Part shown: positions 12,201 through 20,037 of the stretch, piece by piece | Layout of the letters: the number at the start of each line of letters is the position of its first letter | How positions within the stretch are numbered: the stretch's first letter is position 1 | NCBI GenBank assembly: GCA_016716475.1 | Contig: JADJWG010000004.1 | Span: forward strand, 310,001 to 374,000 | Length of the DNA: 64,000 nucleotides | Source of the DNA: Phycisphaerales bacterium | GTDB lineage: Bacteria > Planctomycetota > Phycisphaerae > UBA1845 > Fen-1342 | Reading direction: 5' to 3' | Made by a program: the position numbers and the translations under genes | Notes under the pieces: generated by a model | Database searches by the model: none | What the model was told of the DNA's origin: nothing | Seen by the model: only the letters and a program-made list of their open reading frames with translations

Positions 12201-13518
12201 CACTGTCCACGGCGGTGACGCCAACGTGTTCCCAGGGACCGAGCAAACAACTGCCGCTGCCGATTTCATCGATCACAATGGAGAAGGAATAGGGTGAGGG
12301 CTCGGGGAAGACCACTACGCCGAGCGATGGCACGCTGGTGATGCCGGTCACGCCGTCGCGCTGGGTGGCGCTGTAGACGTCTCCGGTGACCGCGGGTGCG
12401 GGCAGTGTGAAAATAACGTCGTCATTGTTGCCGACGTTCTGGGTGAGCAGGACGTTGCCGTTGCGGAGCAGATTGACCTGGTTGACGTTCAACAGCAGGT
12501 CGGTAACCGTGACCTGGGTATCGCCGGCAATAATGGGAGCGACGACGCGCGGCGCGATGACCGGGTCGGGTTCGGGGGCTTCGAATTGCAGTTCGTCGAT
12601 GGCCACGTCGATCAGCACGGCGGAATCGCCGGCGACGTTGACGAGCGCGATATGTTCCAGCGTGCCCCGGGTGAGCTGGAAGACGCCGTCACCGGTAAAG
12701 CCGCGGATGCCTCCGCCCTGGTTCACGCCGTTGACGCTGACGGTGCCCGTAGCGAGGTTGAATTCGATCGTGTAAGGCACGGGCGATGGCGCGAGTGTCG
12801 CAGCCGGGATCGGGGTGCGGATGACAGCATCATCTCCCTGGGGGGTGGTGTCGAGCAAGCCGTTCGGACCGGGGCCGACGACAATCGTCGAAGCCGGCAG
12901 GCCGAGCGTGGTGATGTTTGTGCCGACCGGATAGACCTGCACGTCATCGCCCTGCGCCGTCGTGTTGACGATGCCGTCGGGGCCGGCCGCAAGGGCTTCT
13001 CGCACGCCCGTGGTTCCGACCCATTCGATCTCGCCGGTGCCGCCGGCGTCCGCGAGCTGCGGGACGACAACACCCGTTTCACGAATTCCGAGACACAAGC
13101 CGATGTTGCCAAGGAATAGTTCACTCTTATTGGTGAACTTGAAGCGGACCTTGCCGCCGGTGTGCAGTGCGGGGTTGGGTCGCAAGGCCCCGCCCGAGGT
13201 CGTGAGCCGAACCCAGGCGTAAGGGTCGTTGGGCGCAACCCAGCGGAAGAAAACTTGCAGCGCGGCCGGACCTTCGGTCTGCAGACCGCTCGCGCGAAAC
13301 GCGGCGTTGTTGTCGAACGCGCCGACGTTGGCGAGGATGTAGGTGCTGGTGGTGCCGGAAAGCTGGGGAGTTCGGAACATTTCCTGCGAGGTGCCAGGAT
13401 CGTCGATCGGCGGGCCGTTGAAGCCCACGACCTCCGACGGAAATTGCCCATAGGCCGCTAGCGGAATCCACATCGCCGCGGCGGTGACCCAAGCGGTCAG
13501 ACGTAGCTGTCGTACCAT
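9202..13518 (-). CDS. giant secreted repeat protein with C-terminal dockerin
   Basis: A 1438-residue exported protein. The start ATG 13518 follows a GAGGAGAGG ribosome site, and the first 24 residues form a signal peptide ending in AAYGQ. Three related beta-rich modules (about residues 30-350, 430-650 and 1160-1360) share the pattern of a FRTPQLSG-like strand, an LGIRETG-like strand and a GVLEHI-type segment. Between them are five Ig-like repeats of about 85 residues with a GDxVxATQxVNG ending, and near 860-1070 a LamG/concanavalin-like domain (DSFEYDE, WHNFTFVH). The last 60 residues are a dockerin type I pair (GDLNGDFAVNFADF and DFNGDGRVDLADF). No catalytic motif is visible; it is probably an adhesin or cell-surface structural protein. 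In planctomycetes such dockerins are common without known cohesins. Confidence 0.88.
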   Translation of the reverse strand: MVRQLRLTAWVTAAAMWIPLAAYGQFPSEVVGFNGPPIDDPGTSQEMFRTPQLSGTTSTYILANVGAFDNNAAFRASGLQTEGPAALQVFFRWVAPNDPYAWVRLTTSGGALRPNPALHTGGKVRFKFTNKSELFLGNIGLCLGIRETGVVVPQLADAGGTGEIEWVGTTGVREALAAGPDGIVNTTAQGDDVQVYPVGTNITTLGLPASTIVVGPGPNGLLDTTPQGDDAVIRTPIPAATLAPSPVPYTIEFNLATGTVSVNGVNQGGGIRGFTGDGVFQLTRGTLEHIALVNVAGDSAVLIDVAIDELQFEAPEPDPVIAPRVVAPIIAGDTQVTVTDLLLNVNQVNLLRNGNVLLTQNVGNNDDVIFTLPAPAVTGDVYSATQRDGVTGITSVPSLGVVVFPEPSPYSFSIVIDEIGSGSCLLGPWEHVGVTAVDSGPVPYGIDLFPDSAVWQTIDFALDSDELVLPWFGGNGVLNPSPSGLWSMDSIWLTRAAGAADGPYEFFLDTVEILDADGNRIETVHDMESGVNYLLQSRGQSPTLPTSSALSTLASFDGQTSHRMLWTFTGATLGQYHNIGFACNTAPKFTDAGATMRFRVLVRGTPLNDVALPTVLAPVVGAQTSVRVGTNAAATAVQLFINGEPVGAPVAPTGTETIFGNLTLALGDSVSATQVIGGVESDFAYPRGVAPPAPPALPSSLAPGATSVTVSNLLTAQFATTSFATVYVNDIARGTAVPAGASVVVNISGSLVGGDVVTATQTVNGAESRPSTAVVVGFPAPIIFKAPSPGNVNVRVQGLPPQATQVTVRVNDATNFNAAVPAGATFVEVPVTNLQTGNTIKAFYTANGILSSESISETVTVGTTTTIVCDSFEYDEATYTAQWVTSTGTRLELSTEQNATTVGEGGGTKSLKNAGNSGRVHKLIAELVPTPTNPVVWNVDIYDSVGPGAGGNNFAQLNDQTGGFTFIHIGVSTLGAQNNNNYYQLRALGNGGPDWTNLDQYDAPQRSIGWHNFTFVHKGLYLDVYVDGRLARKNIPLTSTPSFDIARIGPGVANTTVGYYDDYCLEVGPVRFGAVPPPPPVPPALLSPIQAGDTAATVTGVQADVTQVRILDAANNTIGTYAGAIPPDGIVNVPLTRTLVHLERIRAQAVNASGASLSTPLEAGVGNGDIRIALGLRETGDAGAVGSPGSTTGSIEWLGVTSVISSAPQGVAISPANAWQTLVFNPATDPVANFLGNGILEGTRGVLEHIVVSVNGTSPNRSSGPYRLFIDNVMNVDAGGNLLITDFESVPLGAQGLLRQPSFSGSTAANLAAPPNISAVVNSYGNPGRALELNWFWRDTEPSRWLRLTTFNTPNIPNPIVDFTKPIRVDVLLLAGCPTILGDLNGDFAVNFADFGPFANCLGGPTPQPNLGCICADFNGDGRVDLADFAEFQLDFTP

Positions 13519-13818
13519 CAGACCTCTCCTCAACACGGGCTGCAACCGGCCTTGCCCTGCGCCACACCTGTGGCGAAGTGTGCGTGGAGCGGCCGCAGCG
13601 CTTTCGCGTGAACCTGTTGTGTTCATTCTACCAGAATCGGCCTTGGAAATGCGCACACGCCCCACCCCGTCGTGTGACGACGAAGTGAAGCGTGTGTTTC
13701 ATCTCGAGTTCCTTCGCAAGCGGTCTTGGGCCTACGATTCGGGCGCGCGTACGCCCGTAGGTTTTATCGACCGTTGCCGCCACCTGGTCCACCCACCGGG
13801 CGGCAATCTTGCGAACGA
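13519..13818. other. gap between the PEP-CTERM and dockerin genes
   Basis: No convincing gene. It is the leader of the large dockerin gene and the tail of the PEP-CTERM gene, both on the minus strand. It holds a short inverted repeat CGTCGT-gtg-ACGACG at 13668-13682, a TAGAAT that could be a -10 for the dockerin gene near 13625-13630 (no good -35), and the hairpin listed at 13774. Confidence 0.5.
13774..13806 (-). terminator. possible terminator of the PEP-CTERM gene
   Basis: TTGCCGCC at 13774-13781 can pair with GGCGGCAA at 13799-13806, forming an 8-bp stem 12 bases past the stop codon at 13819. There is no T-tract. Confidence 0.35.
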
Positions 13819-14571
13819 CTAGCGCCTTCGCAGGAGCGTGAGGCCACCGAGCGCGAGCAGTGCAAGGCCGGCCGGCTCAGGAACCTGGTAAATGCCGACA
13901 TTATCGAACCCTAGGGCTCCGCCGGCGGATGACAAGTCGGATGGGCCACCAAGACGGTAGACGTTGTAATTGATACCAGCCGAAGCCGCTGGCACAACCA
14001 GCGTGGAGTCGATGGTGCCGTCGGCGTTCATGTCCAATGTAAAGGTGATGTCGGTGGTCGTGATGAGCGCCTGGATGCGGTGTATGCCGGCTACCACGGG
14101 GATATTGACGCCGTTGCCGTCCTGGAACTGCACCCAGCCGGTTGATCCAGGTAGAAAGACCGTACGCACGCCATAGCCGGAGCCGGTGGGGAAGGCGTTA
14201 TAGCGGCCCATCTCGAGCAGGGCGGACAAAGGTGCCCCACCACCGTCGGTACGCAGACCCATGGTGACGCGCTTGTTGCCGACGCCATCGTCGATGATGT
14301 CACCGTGCCAGACGAGGGCGTTCGCATCGGGACTGAGGGCATCAAACAGGCGCTTGGCAGTCTTACCTCCGGGGTGATTCATATATTGGCCGGGGTTGCC
14401 GCCAGCGGCCATGAGAGTAGCGGGGGCGTCGGTGCTGGACATGGCCCCCCAGGCCGTGGGCGCCAGCATTGCCGCGGTATCCGCATAGGACTCAAAGTTG
14501 TCGAAGAAACCGGCCCAGGCCGGGGTGCTGCCCAGGACCAGGCACAACGTCATGACTGCTAATTTCCGCAT
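13819..14571 (-). CDS. PEP-CTERM sorted extracellular protein
   Basis: A 250-residue exported protein. The ATG at 14571 is preceded by GGAGG at a normal distance. Residues 1-21 form a signal peptide ending in TPAWAG. The C-terminus is a classic PEP-CTERM sorting signal: VPEP, a short hydrophobic helix (LALLALGGLTLL) and the basic end RRR. Family knowledge says exosortase removes this tail in the export of surface or matrix proteins. The body resembles a beta-sandwich that starts FFDNFESYAD, a pattern seen in other planctomycete PEP-CTERM proteins. Function unknown. It lies next to another secreted protein on the same strand, but the 300-base gap suggests separate transcription. Confidence 0.85.
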   Translation of the reverse strand: MRKLAVMTLCLVLGSTPAWAGFFDNFESYADTAAMLAPTAWGAMSSTDAPATLMAAGGNPGQYMNHPGGKTAKRLFDALSPDANALVWHGDIIDDGVGNKRVTMGLRTDGGGAPLSALLEMGRYNAFPTGSGYGVRTVFLPGSTGWVQFQDGNGVNIPVVAGIHRIQALITTTDITFTLDMNADGTIDSTLVVPAASAGINYNVYRLGGPSDLSSAGGALGFDNVGIYQVPEPAGLALLALGGLTLLRRR

Positions 14572-14931
14572 CTTTCGATCCTCCAAAGGAGCTGCATGTA
14601 CCACACAGGCGCAACAGGCGCCTCCGTCTTGTGATCACAGGAGCAGGACCCCATTGGGTCCGCGCTATCCAGGCGATGTGGGGGCGCACGGCGCTCCGCT
14701 TGCACGGACACCCAGCGCAGCCCCGCTCTTTCAAACTATAAGCGCGCTATGGGTAGAGTCGGGAGCGGTTGCGGGCGACGTAGCAGGCGGTGCGCCGGGA
14801 GCCGCACCTTCGCGACACCCTGACAGGTGAGCCGGGCAGCAAGACTGGCAAGGCGCAGTCGCGCGGCCACGATTATTGTGCGAGTCGGATAACCGACTTG
14901 CACGGGAGGGCGAGACCAGAACCATGAATCT
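14572..14931. other. intergenic region upstream of the PEP-CTERM gene
   Basis: I see no gene. It contains the ribosome site of the PEP-CTERM gene (GGAGG near 14580) and the hairpin at 14878-14903. I found no convincing -35/-10 pair. Confidence 0.5.
14878..14903 (-). terminator. hairpin after the phosphoesterase gene
   Basis: GTGCGAGTCGG and CCGACTTGCAC flank a 4-base loop and pair over 11 positions with one imperfect pair. It lies 28 bases past the phosphoesterase stop (14932). The flank read on the minus strand is AATAATCG, not T-rich, so termination is only a guess. Confidence 0.4.
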
Positions 14932-16032
14932 TCACAGGTCCGAAAACACGCGCGTCGTAGTTTGGGGTGCGGCACGGCGTTCGTGCTCACGGAGACGGTG
15001 CTGTTCCGCCTCGAAGGCGCGCTGTTCGGCGATCCTGGCGCGCTCGAGTTCATCCTCGGGTTCGAGCTGCGGCTCCCATGCGAAGGTGTGTGCAGTCCAG
15101 GTGAGTTCGTCGCCGCGACAGCGGAAGACGGTGTAGCCGGGGGGGTTGCCGATCCAGCTCCCGGCCCACCAGGCGCCGCTGACGGCAGCGCTGGTGAGGT
15201 ACCAGACATCGCGAAAGCGGTAGTCTTCACGATTGTGGCAATGGCCCTGGAGCAGGGCCTTTACGCCGTGGCGTTCGAGCACCAGGCGCAGTTCCTTGGT
15301 GTCCCAGAGGACCATGCTGCCATCGAGGGCCTTGCGGGTGGGGTCGCCGTTCCATTGCGCCATGGCACAGAATGCCGCGATGTGCGTGAGGCAGATTTTG
15401 GGGCGGTCACCGGCACTGCCGAGGTCGCCGGCGAGCCATTCAAGCTGTTCTGGTCCGATGCGCGGTTCGTAGCTTGGACCCTGTTCAGTCTGCACGGGGT
15501 GGATGCAGTCGAGAATGCTGAAGTGCCAGCCGGCGTGGTCGAAGCTGTAATGACTGTGTTCCCAGTCAAGGCGATCCATGATGAAGCGTTTGCCGAGCGC
15601 GGGGTCGTTGCGGTCGACCTTGCGGCGCGCGGACCAGCCGAGCACGTCATGGTTGCCCAGGCAGGGGTAGGTCGGGATGCCAAGTGCGGCGGTGATTTCC
15701 TTGAACAGCCGGATCTGCTCTTCGAATTCGGCCTTGGGGGTGTAGAGGCCGTCGAAGGCGAGGTCGCCGCCCAGCAGGGCGAAAGCCGGACGGGGCTGCA
15801 GCGCGCGGACGCTTTCGATGCAGGCCGCGTAGCCGCGATCGCCTTTGCGGCGTGGCGTGACGTGCATGTCGGTGAGGTGGACGAAGGTGAAGTCCTTGGC
15901 ATCCGGGGGGTCGGGTGCGGCCGGCCGTGGGGTCGCCGGTGCGGCGTAGGCGGTGTACCGCGCGGTGGGCAGCAGGGCGGCGGCGCCGGCGGCGAGCGTG
16001 GTGGTGACAAACTTGCGACGGGTCAGTGACAT
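14932..16032 (-). CDS. Tat-exported calcineurin-like metallophosphoesterase
   Basis: A 366-residue phosphoesterase. The N-terminus carries a twin-arginine signal (LTRRKFVTTTLAAGAAALL), so it should be exported folded. The five metal-binding blocks of the calcineurin-like family are present: DMHVT near residue 55, GGDLAFDG near 88, GNHD near 126, the LTHIAAF block near 215 and GHCHNRE near 261. These would bind two metal ions and hydrolyse a phosphomonoester or diester; the substrate is unknown. The ATG at 16032 follows AGGAG at a normal distance. The last 50 residues are charged and Glu/Arg-rich. Confidence 0.9.
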   Translation of the reverse strand: MSLTRRKFVTTTLAAGAAALLPTARYTAYAAPATPRPAAPDPPDAKDFTFVHLTDMHVTPRRKGDRGYAACIESVRALQPRPAFALLGGDLAFDGLYTPKAEFEEQIRLFKEITAALGIPTYPCLGNHDVLGWSARRKVDRNDPALGKRFIMDRLDWEHSHYSFDHAGWHFSILDCIHPVQTEQGPSYEPRIGPEQLEWLAGDLGSAGDRPKICLTHIAAFCAMAQWNGDPTRKALDGSMVLWDTKELRLVLERHGVKALLQGHCHNREDYRFRDVWYLTSAAVSGAWWAGSWIGNPPGYTVFRCRGDELTWTAHTFAWEPQLEPEDELERARIAEQRAFEAEQHRLREHERRAAPQTTTRVFSDL

Positions 16033-16164
16033 GGGAGCACTCCTGGTCCAGCCACTCTGACGGAGGCGATGGCGTGCATCGTAACCGCCGGGCCGTCAGC
16101 GGGACGCGATGCTCCCCGCGCCCCTGTGTCGTGGTTGTGACGAGGTCGTACACTCGTCGTGTGC

Positions 16165-17187
16165 TTATGGCCGTGCGCTGACGCCGAGACCGGGTGCATC
16201 GCCAAGGGCAATGACACCGCGGGTGCGCGTGATGCCTGTGTAAGGATCGTCAGCGAGCAGCAGCGCGCCGTCGAGATCGGCGTAATCCACGAGGGTGGCG
16301 ATGCTGAGTGCGGGGGCGATCGCCAGACTGCTGCACACAAAGCAGCCGAGCATGGTCTGGAGTCCGAAGCCGCGGGCAAGCGCGATCATGCGGAGCGCTT
16401 CGCGGATGCCGCCACACTTGGTGAACTTGATGTTCACGCCGTCGACGCTGTCTCGCAGACGCACCACGTCGGCCGGTCGCTCGCAGCTTTCGTCCGCAAA
16501 AATGGGAGCAACACCGAGCGTGCGAAGGGCGGACAGATGTTCCCAGTCCGCGGGCGGTAGTGGTTGTTCGATGATCGTCGGCCGGTAGCGTGCCAGGGCG
16601 CGGATACGCTGGGGGGCGGTGGCGGGAGTCCAGGCCTGGTTAGCGTCGAGGAACAGAGGGCCGTCGAAACGGCTGCGGATATAGTCGAGGGTGTCTTCGT
16701 CGGTGTCGGTGCCCACCTTGATTTTGAGCGCGTCGAACCCGGCGGCGAGGGCCTCATCCACCTTGATGCGGGTCAGTTCCGGGTCGGCGACGCCGATCGT
16801 GAAGGTGGTTTGTTTGCGGGCGGGTGCGAGCCCGAGCAGCCGCCAGACGGGGACGCCGAGTTTCCGGCCGCACCAGTCGTGCAAGGCGGCGTCGAGTCCG
16901 TCGATCATGGCACGCTGATCGTCGAAGCGCGCCAGTAAACGGGTGAGGATGGGCTCGATGCAGTACGGATCATCCCCCAGCAGTTCCTCGCGGGCGATGG
17001 CGGCCAGGGCCTGTTCACTGGCCGCGAGGGTTTGCCCATAGAGAGCGGAAGGTACGATCTCACCCTGGCCGGTGACGCCGTCGTGGGTGAGGCAGACGAC
17101 GAGGTTTTCCTTGACCTCGGTCGCCCAGCCGGAGGTGGCGAAGCGGTGACGGGGGCGGACGGTGAGACGTTGCCAGGTGAGTTTCAT
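16165..17187 (-). CDS. L-Ala-D/L-Glu (dipeptide) epimerase, enolase superfamily
   Basis: A 340-residue enolase-superfamily enzyme of the dipeptide epimerase group, which recycles murein peptides or epimerises related dipeptides. The catalytic KIK motif is at residues 155-157; the metal ligands are D181 (FLDANQ), E207 (IEQPL) and D232 (FADES). The second catalytic Lys is in NIKFTKCGG near 254-257. The start ATG at 17187 overlaps the previous stop in the sequence ATGA, which suggests translational coupling to the small gene upstream. Substrate specificity cannot be read from sequence alone. Confidence 0.9.
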   Translation of the reverse strand: MKLTWQRLTVRPRHRFATSGWATEVKENLVVCLTHDGVTGQGEIVPSALYGQTLAASEQALAAIAREELLGDDPYCIEPILTRLLARFDDQRAMIDGLDAALHDWCGRKLGVPVWRLLGLAPARKQTTFTIGVADPELTRIKVDEALAAGFDALKIKVGTDTDEDTLDYIRSRFDGPLFLDANQAWTPATAPQRIRALARYRPTIIEQPLPPADWEHLSALRTLGVAPIFADESCERPADVVRLRDSVDGVNIKFTKCGGIREALRMIALARGFGLQTMLGCFVCSSLAIAPALSIATLVDYADLDGALLLADDPYTGITRTRGVIALGDAPGLGVSARP

Positions 17188-17498
17188 GTGGGCCACCGCA
17201 GGTTGTCGCTCTCGGCGCCTTCAGCGAGCACGTCAGCAAGCAGCGAGATGCTGACGACCGCGGTACGTTCGACGAAAACCTGCCGGCGATTTTTGGGGCG
17301 CAGGCCGTCGGCTTCGAGCAGCGAGGCATCGTTGACGTACTTTTCCTTGGTGCTGTGCCCTTCGTCGCGGTCGTGGACGTCGGCCTCGCGCAGCCAGTAG
17401 CCGCGGTCGTCGAGGGCCGCAAGGTGGCCGATGTAGACCAGGGGGCTGGCGGTATCGAGCACCACGCAGTGGCCGACGAACGCAGAAAGTGAGGGCAT
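17184..17498 (-). CDS. small planctomycete-type protein, possibly Sm-like
   Basis: A 104-residue protein. The ATG at 17498 follows AGGTGG. It begins with a beta-rich stretch (FVGHCVVLDTASPLVYIGHL) that looks like a small barrel, then a conserved-looking block DVHDRDEGHSTKEKYV, then a basic segment and a hydrophobic strand. I recall similar short proteins in planctomycetes, but a function is not known to me; an Sm-like fold is only a guess. It overlaps the epimerase gene by 4 bases and is divergent from recO with a 116-base gap. Confidence 0.7.
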   Translation of the reverse strand: MPSLSAFVGHCVVLDTASPLVYIGHLAALDDRGYWLREADVHDRDEGHSTKEKYVNDASLLEADGLRPKNRRQVFVERTAVVSISLLADVLAEGAESDNLRWPT

Positions 17499-17614
17499 TT
17501 CCACCTGCTGGCTCCTGGCTACAATGCCGGACGGCGCCACAGTCCCGTGCGGATTGTAAGGGCCTGGGCGGAGCGCCACCAAGCCCGGCACAGCCCCCGG
17601 ATTTCCTGCGCGTT

Positions 17615-18352
17615 ATGGCCACCCTTCGCGATGAAGCCATCGTGCTCCGGCTCACGGAGTATTCGGAGTCCTCGCAGATCGCGACGCTGTTCGCGGCCGA
17701 GGCCGGGCAGCTCCGTCTGATTGCGAAAGGTGTGCGGCGCAGTACGAGGCAGCGTTTTGCGCCGGGGCTGGATCTGCTGGAATGCGGGGGGGTGCAGTAT
17801 GTTCCGGCGCGTGGGGATGCGCAATTGGGTACGCTCACTGAATGGCGCCAGCGGGAAGCGTTCGGCGGCGTGCGGCGAGCGCTACTGCGGCTGTACGGGG
17901 CGCTGTACGCGACCGAGCTGGTCGCGGGGCTGACCGAACCGGGCGACCCAGCGCCGGAGTTGTACCGTGGGCTGTACACGACGCTGGCGACGCTGGCGGG
18001 GGAGCCGCCGGCTGGGCCGGCGATCACGGGCTTCCAGGAGACGCTGTTGCGGACGATCGGATACGCACCGGTGCTCGACCGCTGTGTGTCGTGCAATCGG
18101 GGCTGGACTTCAAGCCAGCCGTACTTCTTCAGTTCGGGCAGTGGGGGGCTGATCTGCCGCGACTGCGAACCGCACCTGGTGGAGAAATTGCGCGTGCTGC
18201 CGGGGGTGCTGGGCAGCACGCCGACGGACGGGCCGCTGCCGGGCTGGTTCGCGCTCTTCGACTATCATCTCACGCACGTGGCTGGCCGCCGCTTTCAGAC
18301 GGCGCCGGAGATCGAACGTCTGCTACGGGAACCGCGCGTGCCGGGCCTATAA
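17615..18352 (+). CDS. recO: RecO, DNA repair mediator
   Basis: A 245-residue RecO protein, which with RecR loads RecA on SSB-coated DNA in the RecF pathway. The N-terminal OB-fold is clear (ATLRDEAIVLRLTEYSES, then LRLIAKGVRRS). A four-cysteine zinc site is present: C157, C160, C181 and C184 (CVSC, CRDC). The length and domain order match the family. The ATG at 17615 is chosen because the family N-terminus begins there. Confidence 0.93.
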   Translation: MATLRDEAIVLRLTEYSESSQIATLFAAEAGQLRLIAKGVRRSTRQRFAPGLDLLECGGVQYVPARGDAQLGTLTEWRQREAFGGVRRALLRLYGALYATELVAGLTEPGDPAPELYRGLYTTLATLAGEPPAGPAITGFQETLLRTIGYAPVLDRCVSCNRGWTSSQPYFFSSGSGGLICRDCEPHLVEKLRVLPGVLGSTPTDGPLPGWFALFDYHLTHVAGRRFQTAPEIERLLREPRVPGL

Positions 18353-18406
18353 TGATGTGCGGGGGCCGGGATTTTTCCCGTGCCCACCTTCGCAGCGAGA
18401 CGTGGC

Positions 18407-19087
18407 ATGAGCGAAGATTTCCTTTATCTACCCGAAGTCGTGCCGGTGTTTCCGCTGCCGGGCGTGGTGCTGTTTCCGCGCACACTGCTGCCGTTGCGCA
18501 TTTTTGAGCCGCGCTATCGCGTGATGACACAGGCCTCGCTGGCGGGTCCGCGGATTTTGTCAATCGCGCTGCTGAAGCCCGGCTTCGAGCCGCTGTACCA
18601 CACGCGCAGGGCGCCGATTCACCCGCTGGTCGGGCTTGGGCAGATCGTGCAGTCTGAAGAGGTCGATGACGGGGACTACAACGTGCTGCTGCGCGGCGTT
18701 GGTCGCGCCCGGATCGTGCAGGAGGTCGGCGAGGAGGACTATCGGCAGGCCCGCATCGAAATGGTGGACACGTTCTGCACGGCCGATGACCACGAGCAGG
18801 GGGAACTGCGGACGGCGCTGTTCGCATCTGTGCGAAGCAACCCGGCGTTGGACCCGGACTTGCGGTCCGGCTGGCTGCGGTTGGCGACCGAAGACCTAGA
18901 TCTCGACATCGTGAGCGACGTGATGGCTGCCCAGTTGCCGGTCGAGGCCGAACTGCGCCAGTCGCTGCTGGGGGAGGCGGATGCTTTCGTGCGGGCGCGC
19001 AGTGTGCTGGAGCACCTGGATACGCTTGCGGCCATCGCCCGCACCTACCGGCGGATCGCCGATCCTGACGCCATCAATCTGAACTGA
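18407..19087 (+). CDS. LON N-terminal (substrate-binding) domain protein
   Basis: A 226-residue protein that contains only the LON substrate-binding domain (PF02190 type), without the AAA+ or peptidase domains of Lon protease. The N-terminus VVPVFPLPGVVLFPRTLLPLRIFEPRYR is the classic start of that domain (given here in part: FPLPGVVLFP, RIFEPRYR). The domain runs to about residue 200 and ends in helices. Such short proteins are common beside other housekeeping genes; their job is unproven. It follows recO by 54 bases on the same strand, so the two may share a transcript. The ATG at 18407 fits the family start. Confidence 0.88.
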   Translation: MSEDFLYLPEVVPVFPLPGVVLFPRTLLPLRIFEPRYRVMTQASLAGPRILSIALLKPGFEPLYHTRRAPIHPLVGLGQIVQSEEVDDGDYNVLLRGVGRARIVQEVGEEDYRQARIEMVDTFCTADDHEQGELRTALFASVRSNPALDPDLRSGWLRLATEDLDLDIVSDVMAAQLPVEAELRQSLLGEADAFVRARSVLEHLDTLAAIARTYRRIADPDAINLN

Positions 19088-19113
19088 ACCGCCGGCCCGC
19101 GACCTGTCTGCAT

Positions 19114-19650
19114 TCAGGGCGATGGGAGCTCGAGCTGGGCCTGCCGGGCACGCTGGGCGTCGGCCTGCCGCTGGAGCGCGGACGCGGCATTCTCCGGGGG
19201 CCACAGCAGGGGCAGAAAACTTGCGCCCAGCGCCATGACCAGCGTGATGATTGCCACGACGCCGACCAGGTTGCGCGCCTCCGGGGCAAGGCGACGAAGT
19301 GGCCAGTTGAGCATGTGCAGCAGGAAATCAAGCGCCAACAGGATGAGATCGAGCAGCGATGTCCGGTTCGGTGCCGTGGTGGCAGCTACGGATTCGATTT
19401 CCGGTGTGGCTGCACCCGTGTCGGTGGAAGGCGCGGCGGGTGTTGCCATCGTGGCCGCGGCTGGGGATTGCGTTGTTGGAGGTGCGGAAGCACTGTTCAG
19501 CAGGGTAGCCGCCCGGGTTTCGACGGGCACGAGTCCGGGCGGCAGGCGGGCCTCGTCTTCCAGACTAGGAATCTGGTCCACCTGGCGCTCCGCCTCGGCG
19601 AGAGCGGCGTCGATCTCAGCGTCGCTGACGATTGGAGGTGGAGTCGGCAT
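19114..19650 (-). CDS. membrane protein of unknown function
   Basis: A 178-residue protein with an acidic N-terminal third (DAEIDAALAEAERQVDQ), an Ala/Pro/Thr-rich linker and two hydrophobic segments near residues 99-115 and 126-148. The ATG at 19650 is the first candidate with a nearby AGGAGG, though the spacing is long (about 14 bases); an upstream start would add 41 residues. The C-terminus is Gln/Ala-rich. I do not recognise the family. It converges on the LON-domain gene. Confidence 0.55.
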   Translation of the reverse strand: MPTPPPIVSDAEIDAALAEAERQVDQIPSLEDEARLPPGLVPVETRAATLLNSASAPPTTQSPAAATMATPAAPSTDTGAATPEIESVAATTAPNRTSLLDLILLALDFLLHMLNWPLRRLAPEARNLVGVVAIITLVMALGASFLPLLWPPENAASALQRQADAQRARQAQLELPSP

Positions 19651-20037
19651 ATCGAGTACGGAGACCTCCTGCGGCAGTGCTGCGACCCGGTGCTGGCCGG
19701 GCTGTCCGCTACGGTTGGTATCGGCCGGCGGTGGAAGGGCGTGTAGCAGAGCAGGGGCATGGCCGATAACCACGGCGCAGCGCGGCCGACGGCGAGTCGT
19801 GTAGATTGCGCACGACTCCGCCTATGCTGCGTGGGCTGCCTTGCCGGCAGTGGGCTGCGTGGAAGCCTGAGATCCAGGCGTGGCGGGGAGGTGTGCCGAA
19901 GTTGCCGCTGTCGGAAGTTGTCCCGCGTTCATCGACAGAGCGCGTGGTCGGCGATTTAATTCTGCGAGCGGGCGCCGCTCCGCGCCTTCGCGGTTGCGTG
20001 TGAACGAAGAGGGGGTGCGCGACCAGGAGTACAAGTG
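19651..20037. other. divergent intergenic region
   Basis: No convincing gene between the minus-strand membrane protein and the plus-strand secreted protein. It holds the promoter listed at 19932 and the ribosome site AGGAG at 20025-20029. Confidence 0.5.
19932..19960 (+). promoter_or_regulatory. sigma70-type promoter of the 20038 gene
   Basis: TCGACA (5 of 6) and TTTAAT (5 of 6) with a 17-base spacer, in the right place to give a leader of about 70 bases. Confidence 0.55.
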
